Assembly (NCBI RefSeq): GCF_001613365.1
Contig: NZ_BDCF01000071.1
Coordinates: 1 to 32,046, forward strand
Direction: 5' to 3'
Length of the DNA stretch: 32,046 nt
Source of the DNA: Nocardia xishanensis NBRC 101358
GTDB lineage: Bacteria; Actinomycetota; Actinomycetes; Mycobacteriales; Mycobacteriaceae
Part shown: positions 16,775 through 24,737 of the stretch, piece by piece
Position numbering within the stretch: position 1 is the first letter of the stretch
How the letters are laid out: the number at the start of each line of letters is the position of its first letter
Notes under the pieces: generated by a model
Told to the model about the DNA's origin: nothing
The model's input: only the letters and a program-made list of their open reading frames with translations
The model's database searches: none
Position numbers and translations under genes: made by a program

Positions 16775-17863
16775 TCAGCGGCGACGCTTCTGGTTGGCCC
16801 GGCCCCTGCTGCCGGAGCGCTTCTGCCCACCGGGCCTGCGCTGTCCGGAGGCCTTGCTCGCCGCGGACTTCGGGGTGCCGTTCGTCGACGGTTCCGCATC
16901 GGACGTCTCGGCATCGACGGCGGTCTCGGCCGCCGCCGGCTTCTTCTTCGTACTCACCGGCTTGACGCCGGGCTTGGGCGCGTTCTGCGCGCGCTGCTCG
17001 AGCTTGGCCTGCTTCTTGGCCTCTTCTTCTTTCGCCATGCGGCCAAAGACGAGGTGCTGCTGGCCGTAGGTCCAGATGTTGTTGGAGACCCAGTAGATCA
17101 GGATGGCGATCGGCAGGAACGGACCACCGACGAGCACGCCGAGCGGGAAGACCCAGAGCGCCAGCTTGTTCATCATCGCCGCCTGCGGGTTCGCGGCGGC
17201 TTCCGGGGTCTGCCGCGCGACCGAGGCGCGAGCGTTGAAGTGGGTCGCCAGACCGGCGATCACCATCAGCGGGATGGCGACGAGGGCGATGCTCAGCCGG
17301 CTCGGAACGCCGCCGTAGTCGGCGAAGGCGAGCAGTTCGTTGGCCGGGGTGGTGATGAACGCGGAGATCGGCGCGCCGAAGATGCGCGCGCTCAGGAAGG
17401 ACTGAACGTCGGCCGCGTTGAAGACGTAGTTCGCGGTGTTCGCGTTCTCCTCGGGCGTCATGCCGAGCTGGCCGAACCCGTGGCCGGTGCGGTTGAACGA
17501 ACGCAGCACGTGGAACAGACCCAGGAAGACCGGCACCTGCGCCAGGACCGGCAGGCAGCCCATCAGCGGGTTGAAACCGTGCTCCTTCTGGAGCTTCTGC
17601 ATCTCCACCGCCATCTTCTGGCGGTCGTTCTTGTATTTCTTCTGCAACTCCTTGATCTGGGGCTGCAACTCCTGCATCTGCTTGGTCGTCCGCACCTGCT
17701 TCACGAACGGCTTGTAGAGCACGATGCGCAGCGTGAAGACCAGGAACACCACCCCCAGCGCCCATGCCAGGCCGCTGTCCTTGCCCAGGCCAGGAATGGC
17801 CGCGAAAGCACGGTGCCAGAACCACAAGATCCAGGACACCGGGTAGTAGATGAAGTCGAGCAC
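16775..17863 (-). CDS. yidC: Membrane protein insertase YidC/Oxa1
   Basis: A 362-residue membrane protein that inserts proteins into the membrane alone or with SecYEG. Visible are the first transmembrane segment (LDFIYYPVSWILWFWHRAF), the coiled cytoplasmic hairpin (KQMQELQPQIKELQKKYKND), the groove region (GCLPVLAQVPVFLGLFHVL) and later hydrophobic helices (ALWVFPLGVLVGGPFLPIAILIYWVSNNIWT). The long basic tail (GQRRPGGQKRSGSRGRANQK) is suited to ribosome contact. No large periplasmic P1 domain is present, as expected for a Gram-positive-type YidC. The GTG at 17863 lies 4 nt after the yidD stop and is the only start near the expected N-terminus. Confidence 0.96.
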   Translation of the reverse strand: MLDFIYYPVSWILWFWHRAFAAIPGLGKDSGLAWALGVVFLVFTLRIVLYKPFVKQVRTTKQMQELQPQIKELQKKYKNDRQKMAVEMQKLQKEHGFNPLMGCLPVLAQVPVFLGLFHVLRSFNRTGHGFGQLGMTPEENANTANYVFNAADVQSFLSARIFGAPISAFITTPANELLAFADYGGVPSRLSIALVAIPLMVIAGLATHFNARASVARQTPEAAANPQAAMMNKLALWVFPLGVLVGGPFLPIAILIYWVSNNIWTYGQQHLVFGRMAKEEEAKKQAKLEQRAQNAPKPGVKPVSTKKKPAAAETAVDAETSDAEPSTNGTPKSAASKASGQRRPGGQKRSGSRGRANQKRRR

Positions 17864-17867
17864 GGCT

Positions 17868-18221
17868 CTATGCACTCCCGTCGTTCGTGTCGCCGATCGC
17901 CGCGGGCGGCGATCCTTTACAAGCGTGTGGCGCCGACGTCGGGGCGTCGGCCGCAGCCTCGTTCCGTCCGCGCTGCTTGCGCTCGGGAACGGGATCCCAC
18001 CCACCAGGGTGCCAGGGCGCGCATTTGGCCAATCGCACGACCGTCAGTCCGAGGCCGATGAACAGCCCTCGGGTTCGCAGCGCGGTCACCGCGTATTCGC
18101 TACACGTGGGGGTGAAGCGGCACACCGGCATCCGGGTGGGGGAGACATAAGTCCGGTAGAGCTCGATCAGGAAGATCAGCGTACGAGCGGGCAGCCGGGC
18201 CAGGGGGGCGGCGAACTTCAC
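17868..18221 (-). CDS. yidD: Membrane protein insertion efficiency factor YidD
   Basis: A 117-residue protein of the YidD (DUF37) family, with the typical LIELYRTYVSPTRMPVCRFTPTCSEYA, the spaced cysteines and APWHPGGWDPVP. It is thought to help YidC-dependent membrane insertion at the inner membrane face through an amphipathic N-terminal helix (APLARLPARTLIFLIELYR). The GTG start overlaps the rnpA stop codon (GTGA), a sign of translational coupling. The C-terminal 40 residues are a variable tail. Confidence 0.95.
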   Translation of the reverse strand: MKFAAPLARLPARTLIFLIELYRTYVSPTRMPVCRFTPTCSEYAVTALRTRGLFIGLGLTVVRLAKCAPWHPGGWDPVPERKQRGRNEAAADAPTSAPHACKGSPPAAIGDTNDGSA

Positions 18222-18691
18222 GACGAGACGTCCGCGTCAGCGGGCACGACGGCGACGGGTCGGCCCCGTCCGTCGGTCCGGCCGGGAGCCTGCGCGACAC
18301 CGAGTTTGCGCAATCCGCTGCGCAACTGCCGCAGCAGTTCGTCGGATTCCGCGTTCGCGGCGCCGGGCAAGGCCCGGATCACGATGTCGGCGTCCGCGGG
18401 CAGTTCGCTGATCACCTTGGCGCACATATGACGCAGGCGGCGGGCCACCCGGTGTCGAACCACCGCGGAGCCCACCGCCTTGCTGACAATCAATCCGAAC
18501 CTCGGCCCGCCGACGCGAACGATCGCTCCGGTTGCTACCGGAGCACCGTGTCGTTCGTCAGCGCCCACAACTCCGTCATACCCGTGCACGAGCGCGTGTA
18601 CGACCAGATCTCGCCTCCCGATTCGCTGGCCACGGCGCACCGTCCGGGAGAAGTCGGCACGATGATGCAACCGATACGGCTCAGGCAACAC
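18218..18691 (-). CDS. rnpA: Ribonuclease P protein component
   Basis: A basic protein of 157 residues that assists the RNase P RNA in cutting tRNA 5' leaders. The start LPEPYRLHHRADFSRTVRRGQR, the segment PRFGLIVSKAVGSAVVRHRVARRLRH with the conserved RNR-like basic helix (here VRHRVARRLRH, the usual Asn being His) and VIRALPGAAN identify the family. An insertion (HGYDGVVGADERHGAPVATGA) lengthens it beyond the usual 115-130 residues. The GTG start is 21 nt downstream of the rpmH stop. Confidence 0.96.
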   Translation of the reverse strand: MLPEPYRLHHRADFSRTVRRGQRIGRRDLVVHALVHGYDGVVGADERHGAPVATGAIVRVGGPRFGLIVSKAVGSAVVRHRVARRLRHMCAKVISELPADADIVIRALPGAANAESDELLRQLRSGLRKLGVAQAPGRTDGRGRPVAVVPADADVSS

Positions 18692-18712
18692 CCGAGCGTC
18701 CGAAAGCGAGGA

Positions 18713-18856
18713 TCAGGCAGTGAGGGAAGCGCGGCCCTTGCGGCGACGCGCCGAGACGATGGCGCGACCCGCACGGGTGCGCATCCGGAGGCGGAAGCCG
18801 TGAACCCGCGCCCGACGACGGTTGTTCGGCTGGAACGTCCGCTTGCCCTTGGCCAC
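18713..18856 (-). CDS. rpmH: 50S ribosomal protein L34
   Basis: A 47-codon gene read directly from the sequence: it begins MAKGKRTFQPNNRRRARVHG and ends GRASLTA, the complete L34 pattern with its many Arg and Lys residues. The GTG start at 18856 has GAGGAG upstream. It is the first gene of the leftward series rpmH-rnpA-yidD-yidC-jag and stands divergent from dnaA, as in nearly all bacteria. Confidence 0.98.
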   Translation of the reverse strand: MAKGKRTFQPNNRRRARVHGFRLRMRTRAGRAIVSARRRKGRASLTA

Positions 18857-19033
18857 GGTCAACACTCCTCGAGTTGGTGGGCACCGTTCGGCGCCCGAAG
18901 CTTGTCGGTGATACGTATGTGCGCGATGAATCGCGATGTCATCATCGGCGCGCGTCGGTCCTGGCGCACACGGTCGTCAACGACCTCACACGGTCAGCAC
19001 AGGACCGCCACCGCACCAAGGGGTGACTGTACG

Positions 19034-19062
19034 AGGGTACTGATCGGCTGCTGACGGGTCAA
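19034..19062 (-). promoter_or_regulatory. Housekeeping promoter of the rpmH-rnpA operon
   Basis: On the - strand TTGACC (19057-19062) and TACCCT (19034-19039) are 17 bp apart, close to the SigA consensus of actinobacteria. Transcription would start near 19027, leaving a leader of about 170 nt before rpmH. Confidence 0.65.
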
Positions 19063-19249
19063 ACTCGGCCCCCGAGGCCGAATCGATGGCCCCGGCGGGC
19101 GACGCGCCCGGGCGTGTTCGTGACTTCGTCCACACCCCTAGGCGTCCACGAGGCCGCTCCGAGCGATGCGTTGCCAGATGGTTGCTGAAGAACCCCAGGT
19201 CGGGGCACGATCCCCGCGAACTCCGAGCCCGAGTCACATTTCCCCAGGG

Positions 19250-19281
19250 TTTTCCACATCTGTGGATAATTGTGTGGAAAG
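19250..19281. promoter_or_regulatory. DnaA box cluster in the dnaA promoter region
   Basis: TTTTCCACA (19250-19258), the perfect consensus TGTGGATAA (19261-19269) and TGTGGAAAG (19273-19281) lie in 32 bp; the outer two form an inverted repeat (TTTCCACA / TGTGGAAA). This is the arrangement expected for autoregulation of dnaA by DnaA protein, and the middle box is the only exact TTATCCACA match I found in the window. Confidence 0.8.
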
Positions 19282-19462
19282 ACCCCTGGAGTGGCATATT
19301 CGTAGGCCGACGGCGCCAACGCCGCTGCCTTGGTACGGGGGAATCCGAGCAGCGTCCACACGGCTACGGACGTACGCGGGATCACAGGATAGCCCATTCT
19401 CGAGCCTGCTCGCGTACCCCGGCCGTCTGCTCCTATCGACCTACGTCCGGGGAGGAAACTGC

Positions 19463-21481
19463 ATGGACGACGAGCAGAACGTGTTGGCCACCGTGTGGCC
19501 CGAGGTAATCGCCGAGCTCACCACCGGTTCCGACGACGGCTCCATCGCGGCGGTGACCCGAGCACAGCAGGCCTGGCTGAAACTCGTCAAGCCGATCACC
19601 GTGGCCCAGGGCTTCGCCCTGCTCTCGGTGCCCTCGTCGCTGGCCCAGGAGGCCATCGAACGCGATCTGCGCGAACCCATCCTGCGCTCGCTCGCCCGCC
19701 GGCTCGGTCCCCAGGTCGAGGGCCTCGGCGTGCGGATCGCGGCGCCCGCCACACCGAGCGCCGATCGTTCCACCGCCAATCCACGCCACGCGAGGATGAC
19801 GAGCCGCCCCGAGCGAAGCAGGGAGACGGCACAGCGAAACCGAGAAGCGCAGCGCGGCAGGGAGACGCAGCGCGGCCCGATCGGCTTCCCGTCCGATCCG
19901 CCGAGCCGCACCGACTATCCGGCCCCGAGGTACGCGCAGCAGTCGGACTTCGCGCCTGCGCCGGACTACGCGTCCGACTATCCCCAGGCTTCGGACTACG
20001 CGCCCGCCGCCGAGTACTCACACGCACCCGAGTACACCGCGGACTACACCCCGGCGCCGGACTACCCGAGCACGGACTACCCGAACGACGACTATCCGAC
20101 CGCGTCCTACCGCGCGCCAGTCGTCGGCGACTACCCGGGCTCGGCCGAACCCGGCGCGCAGATCCCTGACGTGTCGATCGCGCCGCGGCGCGATCAGGGG
20201 TTGGGTTCGCGACGCGATTCGACTCCGCCGGGCCAGGAGTCGCTGTTCACCCCGGAGCCAGCCGCACCGATGCGCGGGCCCGCCCGGATGCCGTTGCGCG
20301 AAGCCGCGCCCGCCGCGGCACACGAATCGGTCCGCGAACCCGGCGAAGCGCTGCGCGGCGAGCAGCCCGACGACGAACCGGTCGTCAACGTCCGCAACAA
20401 CTGGCCGACCTACTTCAACAAGAGCCAGGAGACCCCCGCGCCCGCGAACTCCTCGGCCAGCCTGAACGCGAAGTACACCTTCGAGACGTTCGTCATCGGC
20501 GCATCGAATCGCTTCGCGCACGCCGCGGCGGTGGCCATCGCCGAGGCGCCCGCCCGTGCCTACAACCCGCTGTTCGTGTGGGGCGCCTCCGGTCTCGGCA
20601 AGACGCACCTGCTGCACGCGGCGGGTCATTACGCCCAGCGGCTGTTCCCCGGCATGCGGGTGAAGTACGTGTCTACCGAAGAGTTCACCAACGACTTCAT
20701 CAACAGCCTGCGCGACGACCGCAAGGTGGCATTCAAGCGGCGCTACCGCGAGACCGACATCCTGCTCGTCGACGACATCCAGTTCATCGAGGGCAAGGAA
20801 GGCATCCAGGAGGAGTTCTTCCACACCTTCAACACGCTGCACAACGCGAACAAGCAGATCGTCGTGTCCTCCGACCGTCCACCCAAGCAGCTGGCCACCC
20901 TGGAGGAGCGGCTGCGGACGCGGTTCGAGTGGGGCCTGATCACCGACGTGCAGCCGCCGGAACTGGAGACCCGCATCGCCATCCTGCGCAAGAAGGCGCG
21001 GATGGATCGGCTCGACGTGCCGCACGACGTACTCGAACTGATCGCCAGCCGGGTGGAACGCAACATCCGCGAGCTCGAGGGCGCTCTCATCCGGGTCACC
21101 GCGTTCGCCTCGCTCAACGGCCAGCCGCTGGATCTGCCGCTGGCCGAAGTGGTGCTGCGGGATCTGATGCCCGACACGGCCGCTCTGGAGATCAACGCGG
21201 CCACGATCATGGCCGTGACCGCGGAGTACTTCAACACCACGCTGGAGGAGCTGACCGGGCCGGGCAAGGCGAGGCCGCTGGCGCAGGCCAGGCAGATCGC
21301 CATGTACCTGTGCCGCGAGCTCACCGACCTATCGCTACCGAAGATCGGCCAGGCATTCGGCCGCGACCACACCACGGTCATGTACGCGGAGAAGAAGGTC
21401 CGCAAGGAGATGACCGAACGGCGCCGCGTCTACGACCAGGTCCAAGAACTCACAGCCCGAATCAAACAGCGCTCGCGCTGA
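19463..21481 (+). CDS. dnaA: Chromosomal replication initiator DnaA
   Basis: A 672-residue AAA+ ATPase that binds DnaA boxes and melts oriC. Domain I is residues 1-95 (VWPEVIAELTTG to EGLGVRIAAP). Domain II, about 96-335, is much longer than usual and contains a Tyr/Asp/Pro-rich stretch at 151-224 with 13 tyrosines. Domain III has Walker A GASGLGKT (374-381), Walker B ILLVDDIQF and sensor I VVSSDRPP. Domain IV has the DnaA signature GRDHTTVMYAEKKV. The ATG at 19463 has GGGGAGGAAAC upstream and starts at the expected MDDEQN; the frame is open further up but without homology. DnaA boxes precede it and an intrinsic terminator follows the stop by 16 nt. Confidence 0.98.
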   Translation: MDDEQNVLATVWPEVIAELTTGSDDGSIAAVTRAQQAWLKLVKPITVAQGFALLSVPSSLAQEAIERDLREPILRSLARRLGPQVEGLGVRIAAPATPSADRSTANPRHARMTSRPERSRETAQRNREAQRGRETQRGPIGFPSDPPSRTDYPAPRYAQQSDFAPAPDYASDYPQASDYAPAAEYSHAPEYTADYTPAPDYPSTDYPNDDYPTASYRAPVVGDYPGSAEPGAQIPDVSIAPRRDQGLGSRRDSTPPGQESLFTPEPAAPMRGPARMPLREAAPAAAHESVREPGEALRGEQPDDEPVVNVRNNWPTYFNKSQETPAPANSSASLNAKYTFETFVIGASNRFAHAAAVAIAEAPARAYNPLFVWGASGLGKTHLLHAAGHYAQRLFPGMRVKYVSTEEFTNDFINSLRDDRKVAFKRRYRETDILLVDDIQFIEGKEGIQEEFFHTFNTLHNANKQIVVSSDRPPKQLATLEERLRTRFEWGLITDVQPPELETRIAILRKKARMDRLDVPHDVLELIASRVERNIRELEGALIRVTAFASLNGQPLDLPLAEVVLRDLMPDTAALEINAATIMAVTAEYFNTTLEELTGPGKARPLAQARQIAMYLCRELTDLSLPKIGQAFGRDHTTVMYAEKKVRKEMTERRRVYDQVQELTARIKQRSR

Positions 21482-21497
21482 GCGCTCTCCACAACCC

Positions 21498-21530
21498 GGC
21501 ACCGCCTCTGACCAGGGGCGGTGCCTTTTT
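21498..21530 (+). terminator. Intrinsic terminator of dnaA
   Basis: A perfect 9-bp stem (GGCACCGCC / GGCGGTGCC) with a 10-nt loop is followed immediately by TTTTT (21526-21530). It begins 16 nt after the dnaA stop and would keep dnaA transcription out of oriC. It is the only hairpin with a real T-tract that I found here. Confidence 0.92.
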
Positions 21531-21536
21531 ATGCGC

Positions 21537-21604
21537 TGTGGATTCCTCGAGGAATCCTTGTGGAGTCCTCGAGGAATCCCACGGTTTGTCCACCGATTGG
21601 TGCA
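21537..21604 (+). repeat. oriC palindrome module, copy 1
   Basis: Two 18-bp palindromes centred on CTCGAG, GGATTCCTCGAGGAATCC (21540-21557, perfect) and GGAGTCCTCGAGGAATCC (21562-21579, one pair off), start 22 bp apart. Each is preceded by TGT so that TGTGGA forms a DnaA-box core. TTGTCCACC (21586-21594) and GGTGCACA follow. Confidence 0.9.
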
Positions 21605-21710
21605 CAGGACTGGGGATGGACTTGCGGGCCGTCACTCACAGCCGGATATCAACATCATCCCATCGATGTCTGCCCACAGGCTCTGACCTGCCTCGTCTCG
21701 GTCAGGCGCT

Positions 21711-21778
21711 TGTGGAATCCTCGAGGAGTCCGTGTGGAGTCCTCGAGGATTCCTCGAGTTGTCCACCGAACGGTGCAC
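21711..21778 (+). repeat. oriC palindrome module, copy 2
   Basis: The same architecture as copy 1, 174 bp further on: GGAATCCTCGAGGAGTCC (21714-21731) and GGAGTCCTCGAGGATTCC (21736-21753), again starting 22 bp apart and each preceded by TGT, then TTGTCCACC (21759-21767) and GGTGCACA. Confidence 0.9.
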
Positions 21779-21938
21779 ACGTGTGAACAACAGGGTGAAT
21801 CCAGTGGAACAACTCGAGGACGGCTCGAGGATGAACATGGGACAGTTTTCGGACCTCCACAGACGCCTCCAATTCATCCTCGAGTCACCCGACGGCCATC
21901 CCCACGGCACCACACCCCCGGACCAGCGCAAACGGGCT

Positions 21939-21990
21939 CAGTCCACAGATTCCACAGTGCCTACTACTACTTCAGTTCTTCTTCATATAG
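21939..21990 (+). other. Putative basal origin unwinding element: double DnaA box plus DnaA-trio tract
   Basis: Two abutting boxes CAGTCCACA (21939-21947) and GATTCCACA (21948-21956), a 4-bp GTGC spacer, then CTACTACTACTTC (21961-21973) running into TTCTTCTTCATATAG. The complementary strand reads 3'-GAT GAT GAT GAA-5', the DnaA-trio motif described in Bacillus subtilis, with the same order and spacing. This would be where DnaA loads on a single strand and opening begins. Confidence 0.7.
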
Positions 21991-22323
21991 ATCTCTCTTC
22001 AAAACAGGGTGTGTGGAAAGTCGGTCGAGCGACGTCTCGTCCGGAGCCACTCGTCTGCACAGGCAAGGAGAAGAGCGGGATGGGTATGTCCGCACACGGA
22101 GTCGTCCGCTTCGGACACGCGAGCGCGAATCGAGGGTCGGGCTAGGTAGCCGCGCCAGACGCGGGTACGTTTTATGTCGGTCGCCTGTGCCAGACTGCTG
22201 GCGCGGCCGATCCAGCACCCCCTGACGAGAACCACACGCTGTCGAGCCAACAAGCTGTCGAGCCACAGTGCTCGGACGGAAGCCACACACGGATCACGGA
22301 ACCGGGAGAGGACAGATCGGGCG

Positions 22324-23499
22324 ATGGAGCTTTCGAGCATGAAGTTTCGGGTCGCCCGAGAGGATTTCGCGGAATCCGTCGCCTGGGTCGCGCGCAGCCT
22401 GCCGTCCCGGCCTCCTGTCCCGGTGCTGGGTGGTGTGCTGCTGGTCGCGAGCGAGGACGGACTGACCGTCTCGGGATTCGACTACGAGGTCTCCGCGCAG
22501 ATGCGCGTAGCGGCCGAGGTCGCCGGTCCCGGTGAGGTGCTGGTGTCCGGCCGCCTGCTCGCCGACATCACCAAGGCGCTGTCCAACAAGCCGGTGGACG
22601 TATCGGTCGACGGCACCCGCGTGCTGATCTCCTGCGGCAGCGCCAAGTTCTCGCTGCCGACCATGCCGGTCGAGGACTATCCCCAGCTGCCCGAAGTCCC
22701 GCAGCAGACCGGTGCATTGAGCGTCGACGTCTTCTCCGAAGCCGTCGGACAGGTCGCCGTAGCGGCGGGCCGTGACGACACCCTGCCGATGCTGACCGGT
22801 ATCCGCGTCGAGATCGAGGGCCCACAGGTCGTTCTCGCGGCCACCGACCGCTTCCGGCTCGCCGTGCGCCACATCGAATGGCAGCCCTCCCGCACCGATA
22901 TCGAGACTTCGGTGCTCATTCCGGCCCGCACGCTGTCCGAGGCCGCCAAGACGCTCGGCCCCTCCGATGCCCCCGTGCAGCTTTCGCTCGGCACCGGCGC
23001 GGGCTCGGACGGTCTGCTCGGCATCGTCAACGCGGGCCGCCGCACCACAACCCGCCTGCTCGACGCGGAATTCCCCAAGTTCCGTCAGTTGCTCCCCAAG
23101 GAGCACACCTCCATCGCCACGCTGGAAGTCGCGGCGCTGACCGAGGCCATCAAGCGCGTCGCCCTGGTCGCCGAGCGCGGTGCACAGGTCCGCCTGGAGT
23201 TCTCCAGCGAGGGTCTGCTGCTGTCGGCAGGCGGCGACGACGCGGGTCGCGCCGAGGAGTGGCTGCCCGCCGATTTTCGCGGCGAAGCGCTGACCATCGC
23301 CTTCAACCCGGGTTACCTGGTCGACGGCCTGTCCGCGCTGCACTCCGACCGGGTCACCTTCGGGTTCACCACCCCCAGCCGTCCCGCGGTGCTGCTTCCC
23401 GCGAGCGAGGAGGAGCCCGAGGTGCTCGACTCCGGCTCCTTCGCCGCGCTGGCCAGCTCCTACATCTACCTGCTGATGCCGGTCCGGCTCCCGGGCTGA
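22324..23499 (+). CDS. dnaN: DNA polymerase III beta sliding clamp
   Basis: A 391-residue ring-forming clamp that tethers the replicase to DNA. It shows three clamp domains: FRVAREDFAESVAWVARSLPSRPPVPVLGGVLL at the N-terminus, the central LPMLTGIRVEIEGPQVVLAATDRFRLAVR, and the C-terminal LTIAFNPGYLVDGLSALHSDRVTFGF ending in the canonical YLLMPVRLPG. The ATG at 22324 is used; the ATG at 22339 (MKFRVA) is an alternative with GGAG in better position. It lies downstream of oriC and 54 nt before recF. Confidence 0.97.
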   Translation: MELSSMKFRVAREDFAESVAWVARSLPSRPPVPVLGGVLLVASEDGLTVSGFDYEVSAQMRVAAEVAGPGEVLVSGRLLADITKALSNKPVDVSVDGTRVLISCGSAKFSLPTMPVEDYPQLPEVPQQTGALSVDVFSEAVGQVAVAAGRDDTLPMLTGIRVEIEGPQVVLAATDRFRLAVRHIEWQPSRTDIETSVLIPARTLSEAAKTLGPSDAPVQLSLGTGAGSDGLLGIVNAGRRTTTRLLDAEFPKFRQLLPKEHTSIATLEVAALTEAIKRVALVAERGAQVRLEFSSEGLLLSAGGDDAGRAEEWLPADFRGEALTIAFNPGYLVDGLSALHSDRVTFGFTTPSRPAVLLPASEEEPEVLDSGSFAALASSYIYLLMPVRLPG

Positions 23500-23553
23500 G
23501 CATCTGTGCGTGAACCGGTGCCGTCGCCCGTGGTGACCGGGGCGGTGTAGCGA

Positions 23554-24735
23554 ATGTTCATCCGAGCGCTGTCGCTGCGCGACTTCCGCTCCTGGGAGCA
23601 CGCGGAACTCGAATTATCCCCAGGCCGAACGGTTTTCTTGGGATCGAACGGCAACGGCAAGACCAATCTGCTGGAGGCGATCGGCTATCTGGCCACCCTC
23701 GGCTCGCACCGGGTGGCCGCCGACGCGCCACTGATCCGGATGGGCGCGCAGCGCGCGCGGATCGGCGCCACCGTGGTCAACACCGGTCGTGAGTTGCGCG
23801 TCGACATCGAACTCAACCAGGGCGCGGCCAATCGCGCGCAGATCAACCGGTCGCCGGTGCGCAGACCGAGGGAGATACTCGGCATTCTGCAAACCGTGTT
23901 GTTCGCGCCGGAGGATCTCGCGCTGGTGCGTGGCGACCCAGGGGAGCGGCGCAGATTCCTCGACGAGTTGTGCACAGCCCGGCTCCCCAGGTTGGCCGGT
24001 GTGCGCTCGGACTACGACCGGGTGCTGCGCCAGCGCTCGGCCCTGTTGAAAACCGCTGGGCGGCAAGCGAGATCGCGGGCCGACCTGAGCACCCTCGACG
24101 TGTGGGACGGCCACCTGGCCGAGCATGCGTCGGTGCTGCTTGCCGAGCGGCTGCGGCTGGTGCACGACCTGTATCCCCATCTGGCCCAGTCCTATCGGTC
24201 GATCGCGCCCGAATCCCGTCCCGCCGCAATCGCTTACCGAAGCGCCTATCTGCCGCCGGAGTTCCTGGATCCCGCGCGGGAGCCGCAATCCGATGACACG
24301 GCGGCGCTGGAGGAGATTATGCTGCGGGAGCTCGCGGCGGCGCGGACCAAGGAACTGGAGCGCGGTGTCTGCCTGGTCGGCCCGCATCGCGACGATCTCG
24401 ACTTGGTTCTCGGAGACGCTCCGGCCAAAGGCTTCGCCAGCCACGGCGAGTCCTGGTCCTTCGCCCTCGCCCTTCGCCTCGGCGCGTTCGACCTGCTCCG
24501 CTCGACCGGAGCCGAACCGGTGCTGTTGCTCGACGACGTCTTCGCCGAACTCGACCGGCGGCGCCGCACCGCGCTCGCCGAGGTCGCGGCCGGCGCCGAA
24601 CAGGTACTCATCACCGCCGCCGTGCCGGAGGACGTGCCCGCCGAGCTGGCCGCGGCGCCGTTGCGGGTGGAGACCACCGGGGAATCGACGCACCGCACCT
24701 CGCGCATCGTCGAGCACGCACCCGGATTCGCCTGA
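23554..24735 (+). CDS. recF: DNA replication and repair protein RecF
   Basis: A 393-residue SMC-like ATPase that helps RecA load at gaps. The N-terminus IRALSLRDFRSWEHAELELSPG is typical; Walker A is GSNGNGKT (residues 30-37), the ABC signature region is SHGESWSFALALRLGAF, and Walker B is PVLLLDDVFAELDRRRR. The length fits the family. The ATG at 23554 has only a weak GGGGCGG ribosome site. A DnaA-box-like CTGTCCACA lies directly after its stop. Confidence 0.97.
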   Translation: MFIRALSLRDFRSWEHAELELSPGRTVFLGSNGNGKTNLLEAIGYLATLGSHRVAADAPLIRMGAQRARIGATVVNTGRELRVDIELNQGAANRAQINRSPVRRPREILGILQTVLFAPEDLALVRGDPGERRRFLDELCTARLPRLAGVRSDYDRVLRQRSALLKTAGRQARSRADLSTLDVWDGHLAEHASVLLAERLRLVHDLYPHLAQSYRSIAPESRPAAIAYRSAYLPPEFLDPAREPQSDDTAALEEIMLRELAAARTKELERGVCLVGPHRDDLDLVLGDAPAKGFASHGESWSFALALRLGAFDLLRSTGAEPVLLLDDVFAELDRRRRTALAEVAAGAEQVLITAAVPEDVPAELAAAPLRVETTGESTHRTSRIVEHAPGFA

Positions 24736-24737
24736 AC

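Larger units (their letters stand above)
18857..19462. other. rpmH-dnaA intergenic region
   Basis: About 600 bp with no gene. It holds the leftward rpmH promoter and leader on the left, a cluster of three DnaA boxes at 19250-19281, and a dnaA leader of about 180 nt ending in the ribosome site GGGGAGGAAAC. I could not fix the dnaA promoter; CATATT at 19295-19300 is a weak -10 candidate. Confidence 0.8.
21531..22323. other. oriC: Chromosomal replication origin oriC (dnaA-dnaN intergenic region)
   Basis: The dnaA-dnaN gap is the origin in mycobacteria and Streptomyces. DnaA-box-like sites (core TCCACA or TGTGGA) are at 21537, 21559, 21586, 21711, 21733, 21759, 21853, 21939, 21948 and 22012; most deviate from TTGTCCACA at one or more of the first three bases. 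The left half has a duplicated palindrome module (21537-21604 and 21711-21778); eight CTCGAG hexamers lie between 21546 and 21884. The AT-rich part at about 21957-22010 is the likely unwinding site. From 22021 to 22323 I see only the dnaN leader, with no clear signal. Confidence 0.93.

Noticed and set aside
19295..19300. CATATT as the dnaA -10 element
   Set aside because: The only nearby -35 candidate (TTGTGT) is 19 bp away and overlaps a DnaA box; too weak to list as a promoter.
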